Origin: Neocallimastix lanati (nom. inval.)
Taxonomy: Eukaryota > Neocallimastigomycota > Neocallimastigomycetes > Neocallimastigales > Neocallimastigaceae
Direction: 5' to 3'
Length of the DNA stretch: 64,000 bases
Assembly (NCBI GenBank): GCA_016946835.1
Contig: JACVTC010000273.1
Location: forward strand, 1 to 64,000
Positions within the stretch are counted from its first letter, which is position 1, and each line of letters begins with the position of its first letter. Of the stretch, positions 59,892-64,000 are shown one piece after another. Made by a program: the position numbers and the translations under genes. The notes under the pieces are model-generated. The model saw only the letters and a program-made list of their open reading frames with translations. It made no database searches and was not told where the DNA came from.

Positions 59892-60478
59892 TTTAAATTT
59901 TAATACTTTTTAATACATTAATTATTGTATTTAAAAAATTTCAATAAAATTTATATACGTTAATGAGTAATTTACTATTAAATTTATAATTTAATTTTTC
60001 ATTTTAAACAAATTAGGAAATGGTTAAAATATATTATTTATGACAAATTTTTTTTCTTTTTTTTGTATAAGCCCCTAATCACTATAAACTATTAATTTTA
60101 TTATTATATTTTATTATTTTTAAAAAAAAATTTATATATTTACAAATTAATATTATAATATACATAATTTCTTATATTAAATTCATTTCATTTCATATAA
60201 AAGAATATTTATAATTAATTAGTAATATTATAATATTGGATAATAATTTCAATAAAAAAAAAATAATTTATGTAAAAATTAAAATTATTCATATTTTTTT
60301 TTTAAACCAAAATTATAATTTTAATATTTTATAAAAGTTAAATTGAACATAAAATTCCATATTTTTTATTAGACATATATATAATGAATTATATTTAAAT
60401 AATATTTATTAAATATTTAAAATTAATAAATAATTTAAATCTAAATATTATTAAAAAATTATAAATTAAATAAAAGTT
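59892..60478. other. Intergenic, second copy of 447-1033
   Basis: Same sequence as the left copy. No gene is seen. Confidence 0.6.
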
Positions 60479-60730
60479 TTAAATAACTCTTTTACAGTTT
60501 GAACAATAATATACTATAGTGGCTTCTTCATCACATCTACGAATTTGTAAACGTCTCAACTCAATATATTTATTATTATTACATCTTTTACAACATATAG
60601 AATTTTTTTTTATTTCCTTTTTTTCATCATCTAATACCGGTAATTTATTTTTCTCTCTTAATCTATCTTCACTAAATAAGGACGATTCTTTAAAAAATTT
60701 ATCCAATGCTTTCATCGAAATATTATCCAT
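60479..60730 (-). CDS. TFIIS-like C-terminal zinc-ribbon protein (right copy)
   Basis: Identical to the gene at 1034-1285: 83 aa, CKRC and CSNC zinc pairs around QIRRCDEEAT. It is the same gene seen again because the window is longer than one unit. On the circular map it lies between the 283-aa gene and the 736-aa gene. Confidence 0.8.
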   Translation of the reverse strand: MDNISMKALDKFFKESSLFSEDRLREKNKLPVLDDEKKEIKKNSICCKRCNNNKYIELRRLQIRRCDEEATIVYYCSNCKRVI

Positions 60731-61323
60731 ATTATATTAATTTTTTAATTATTAATCTTTAATCTATTTAAATTAATTTATTTATTTATTTTTATTTATT
60801 TTTTTTTATTTATTTATTTTTATTTATTTATTTTTACTTATTTATTTTTATTTATTTATTTTTATTTATTTATTTATATATTTAATTTATTAATTTACTT
60901 TCTATTATTTATTTGTTATATCTATTTAAAGTTTTTAAAAAGAATATTTCCTAATTTTTTTTCTCCAAAATTTAGTTATAAATTTGATTTAGATTTTAAC
61001 AAATTTTTAAATTTTTTAAAATTCATTTTAGAAAAAAAAAATATTATAAAAATTTTTCTAAAATATTTGTAGTACTTAAAAAAATAAAAATAGCCTTGTC
61101 AAATTTAATAATGAAATAAAAAAAAAATCAAAAATAAAAATTCAACATAAAAAAAAAAAAAAAATAATAATAATAATTATATATCTATTTAAATTTAATA
61201 ATTCATAGTTGATTTTTAAAATGATAAAATATTTACTCTAGGTACGATTTAAAATAATAACAAGAAATATTATTATCTTTTTTATAGGTAAAAATTATAT
61301 TTTTATATTGAGTATAAAAAACT
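60731..61323. other. Intergenic, second copy of 1286-1878
   Basis: Same as the left copy, including the TTTA-type simple repeat at 60775-60878. It is the likely shared promoter region of the flanking divergent genes. Confidence 0.6.
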
Positions 61324-63534
61324 ATGAATATTATAAATCTTATCCGTAGTATTTTAGTAAATTATCATTCAGTTCCTCTACAATTGGAAATACATATAAA
61401 TGGTAAAATTTATTCTTTTTTCGAGGGTATAAATATCATTGATTGTAATCAGTTATCAAAAGATAGATATATCGTTAAATGTAAAGATAATAATGATACA
61501 GATATTAGTAATATTGATTATCAGCACAAAATAATGTTTATGTTAATTGATAGATTAGAAAGTATTGTTAACAATAAACATATAAAATATAAATATTACT
61601 TGAATGATACAACTAAAACTTTATTTTATGTCTCTATTGAAATTCCAATTCAACGCTTTAAAATAGTTTATGAGGAGTTGATAAAATTAGATTTATCAGA
61701 AACTGCACAATATATTATATGTAATATAGAAGGTATAACTTACTTACACTATTATAATGATTATTTCAATAAAACATATCTTTATGAACAAATACTAATG
61801 AATGATGATAATTCAATTTCAAAAAGTATTGAAAGTAATGAAAATTATATCCTTATAAAATTATGCCATGATAATATATTGATAACTGAAAGTAAAATAA
61901 CTTTTACCGTAAAAGAGTCGTATGATATCGTTTTGAAAATCTTACCTTCCTTTAATATTTCTCCTGATGATGTTTTTATTGAATGTGATCCCTTAAAAGT
62001 AACGTTTAACTACCCTATTAGTATAAATTTTCAATTATTTGATATGATGCTTCTCAAATACAATTTATTTTTCAATATATATACGAATGAAAGTATTAAT
62101 GTAATGTCTTTAGCTGAAAAGGTAATTTATACTCTTGATATATATAAAACATCTTTCGTTATGAATTTATATAATAAATGGAAAACTTTTAATGAAACTA
62201 TCCAATTTCAAGAGGTACAATGGTATATGTATTCAACGATCAAAATAATAGTCAAATATTTATATTTTCTTTATATCGATTTTCACAATGAGGTCATGAT
62301 CGGAAGCGATCTCCACTTTAACATTCCAATAAAGATAAATTATAATAAATTATTTGGTAATTATTATACTCGATATTTCAACAATAAAGACAAAGTTTTA
62401 CCCGTTATTGCTGACAAAGAGTATTGCGATAGAAATAGCATACGATATGTCCAATGGAAAGAGAATTATTATATGGCTCCTTTAAATTCTGGATATACTA
62501 TTAATCTAACTACAAATAAAAGTTTTAATAAAGAAGGGAAAGTACCTAAATGTGTTAAAGTAATTCGAAATACTAGTAATAAAAAGAACGTAGAATATTC
62601 TAACCTTTCTTCTTCTCTTGATGAAAATAGTAAAGGTATCTTGCCTCCAACATTATTTGTGCCATATGGATTTGAATTATCAATATTATATAGAGTCCAT
62701 TTTGATATTGTTGACTCGCTAATTGAATTCAAAAGGTGTCCTAAATGTCATTCCTATATTGGAATTCCCTCGAAAGAGAATTTTATAAATTCAGTGAAGA
62801 GTAAGATTAATAATTCAAAATATTTTGAAAATGAAAACATAGACGCCAAAAAAATAAATATTTTAGCCTTTTCCGTTGATAATAATTCAGAGGTTTATCC
62901 TTATGCCGTTACTAATTATTTGTATAATTATAATTCTTCTTTTTCTTTCCTTGTCATCATGCTCAATACTACTAAATTATATACAGTATCAAATTACAGA
63001 TATGAATTTATTATCTCCTCATCTTCTAATTTATTTTGTAAGGACGATCCTTTAGTGAAAGCAATCTTTTCCTTATATACTAAAAATAATATATCAATTA
63101 TCGATAATAACGATTTACAAAATTGTGTTAAACAATTCGTACAGGAAGATGACCACGTTATTCTTATCGCTGAGGAACGCATAGAAAAAACAAATTGCTA
63201 TTTGTGGTATTCGTTTTATTCAGATATAATTCCTGAAGTATCTATCATCTCTTCAAGTCAATTGGAATCCTTATTACCAGAATTATCTGATTTGTATGAC
63301 CATGTTAAAGATATAAATGCATATCATTACTATAGTATATCAAAAGATAATGAAGAAAACAATAATATAATTGTATATGGTGTATGGTCAAATAATAAAT
63401 ATTATCCATGCAAAGCAAAATTTATTCCTTTTAAACCTGGGATGAAAAATAAACCTTATTTATTATTAAATAGAAATATTGATGGTTCAATAATTATACC
63501 AAATAAAAATAATTCTGACTATATGATATATTAA
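61324..63534 (+). CDS. Unknown 736-aa protein of the viral core block (right copy)
   Basis: Identical to the gene at 1879-4089. It has a single CxxC (RCPKC) near residue 474, no signal peptide and no recognised domain. See the left copy for the discussion of a possible early-transcription-factor role. Confidence 0.75.
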   Translation: MNIINLIRSILVNYHSVPLQLEIHINGKIYSFFEGINIIDCNQLSKDRYIVKCKDNNDTDISNIDYQHKIMFMLIDRLESIVNNKHIKYKYYLNDTTKTLFYVSIEIPIQRFKIVYEELIKLDLSETAQYIICNIEGITYLHYYNDYFNKTYLYEQILMNDDNSISKSIESNENYILIKLCHDNILITESKITFTVKESYDIVLKILPSFNISPDDVFIECDPLKVTFNYPISINFQLFDMMLLKYNLFFNIYTNESINVMSLAEKVIYTLDIYKTSFVMNLYNKWKTFNETIQFQEVQWYMYSTIKIIVKYLYFLYIDFHNEVMIGSDLHFNIPIKINYNKLFGNYYTRYFNNKDKVLPVIADKEYCDRNSIRYVQWKENYYMAPLNSGYTINLTTNKSFNKEGKVPKCVKVIRNTSNKKNVEYSNLSSSLDENSKGILPPTLFVPYGFELSILYRVHFDIVDSLIEFKRCPKCHSYIGIPSKENFINSVKSKINNSKYFENENIDAKKINILAFSVDNNSEVYPYAVTNYLYNYNSSFSFLVIMLNTTKLYTVSNYRYEFIISSSSNLFCKDDPLVKAIFSLYTKNNISIIDNNDLQNCVKQFVQEDDHVILIAEERIEKTNCYLWYSFYSDIIPEVSIISSSQLESLLPELSDLYDHVKDINAYHYYSISKDNEENNNIIVYGVWSNNKYYPCKAKFIPFKPGMKNKPYLLLNRNIDGSIIIPNKNNSDYMIY

Positions 63535-63970
63535 GTTTCGTTTTTGTTCAGAAACATACTCATTATTTATAGATTATTATTGTTTAAATTTATATATTTA
63601 TATATAATTTATATATATATTTTTTATTATTTATATATTTAAAAATTATGTTTTATATATTGATTTTTTATTATTTATATATTTAAAAATTTATGGTATA
63701 TATATATATATATTTAGTTTATATTTTTTAAAACAAAAAAAAAATATCTCATCAAATCAACTAATTTTATTGATTTCTTTAATCCATGTAATGAATTAAA
63801 TTTATTTATTGTTTTCTTTATTTTAATTTTAACATAATAATTTAATTATATACAAAAAAAAATTTATTATATAGATGTAAAAATTTTATTTACATTTATA
63901 TTTCTTAAATAAAATGATAATAATATATTCGTTTTCATAAACCAAAATTAATAAAATTATTTAAAAATAA
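63535..63970. other. Intergenic, second copy of 4090-4525
   Basis: Same as the left copy, including the 26-base direct repeat at 63620-63645 and 63664-63689. Confidence 0.6.
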
Positions 63971-64000
63971 ATGACTAAAGAATATTTTTCTGAATCAGAC
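63971..64000 (+). CDS. RPB1 C-terminal half, first 10 codons only (cut by window edge)
   Basis: The first 30 bases of the gene given in full at 4526-6028, reading MTKEYFSESD before the window ends. The cut comes from the window and not from a broken gene. Confidence 0.85.
   Translation, partial: MTKEYFSESD

Larger units (their letters stand above)
59446..64000. repeat. Right copy of exact 4,555-bp direct repeat (unit overlap)
   Basis: Identical to 1-4555, offset 59,445. It begins inside the 283-aa gene and ends 10 codons into the RPB1 C-terminal gene, because the window edges and not biology set its limits. Confidence 0.95.

Noticed and set aside
1-64000. tRNA or rRNA genes
   Set aside because: No cloverleaf with a T-loop GGTTCGA-type segment and no rRNA-like GC-richer region was found by eye.
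1-64000. Plasmodium, Dictyostelium or microsporidian origin because of AT and Asn richness
   Set aside because: Hevein-type CBM18 domains with KR sites and Thr stalks fit early-diverging fungi far better. The composition alone is not specific.
1-64000. A shared promoter motif such as the late-type TAAATG box
   Set aside because: A few genes start in AATAAATG or TAAATG, but most do not, and such strings are common by chance at this base composition.

Overview
The window is extremely AT-rich. Its coding sequences show no introns and almost all end in TAA. It carries the replication and transcription core of a nucleocytoplasmic large DNA virus (NCLDV, Nucleocytoviricota) together with fungal-type secreted proteins. 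Evidence for the fungal side is hevein-like chitin-binding CBM18 domains, dibasic KR processing sites, Thr-rich linkers, a probable GPI-anchored Cys-rich protein, a long ankyrin protein and Asn-rich tracts. This combination best fits an NCLDV-derived element of an early-diverging fungus, most likely an anaerobic gut fungus (Neocallimastigomycota). The host assignment is an inference.

The central structural fact is that bases 1-4555 recur exactly at 59446-64000, including homopolymer runs, with a constant offset of 59,445. Both window edges cut genes. The window is therefore one full unit of 59,445 bp plus 4,555 bp of the next. This means a circular molecule read past its origin, a head-to-tail concatemer, or a tandem integrated array. 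No host flank is visible.

Read as a circle, the unit has two blocks. The core block runs from about 50.1 kb through the unit junction to 22.8 kb. It holds the RPB1 N-terminal half, a 290-aa Zn-motif protein, a D6/D11-type SF2 helicase, a 283-aa protein (possibly ssDNA-binding), a TFIIS-like zinc-ribbon protein, an unknown 736-aa protein, the RPB1 C-terminal half, family B DNA polymerase, two small unknowns, a D5-type SF3 helicase, RPB2, a uracil-DNA glycosylase-like protein and a three-domain mRNA capping enzyme. These can together transcribe, cap and replicate DNA outside the nucleus, as in poxviruses and asfarviruses or, in reduced form, yeast cytoplasmic killer plasmids.

The accessory block (23.3-48.5 kb) holds a candidate structured RNA, a small CBM18 protein with a 13-residue repeat array, a GPI-like Cys-rich protein, an ankyrin-repeat protein, two orphan genes, two very large secreted proteins (2418 and 1961 aa) and a secreted protein with lectin-like and CBM18 domains.

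I could not recognise a major capsid protein, A32-type packaging ATPase, maturation protease or VLTF3 anywhere in the complete unit. The working hypothesis is a capsid-less or highly divergent NCLDV relative: a roughly 59.4 kb circular or concatemeric element with its own cytoplasmic transcription system, an RPB1 split into two distant genes, and an acquired set of fungal cell-surface proteins.
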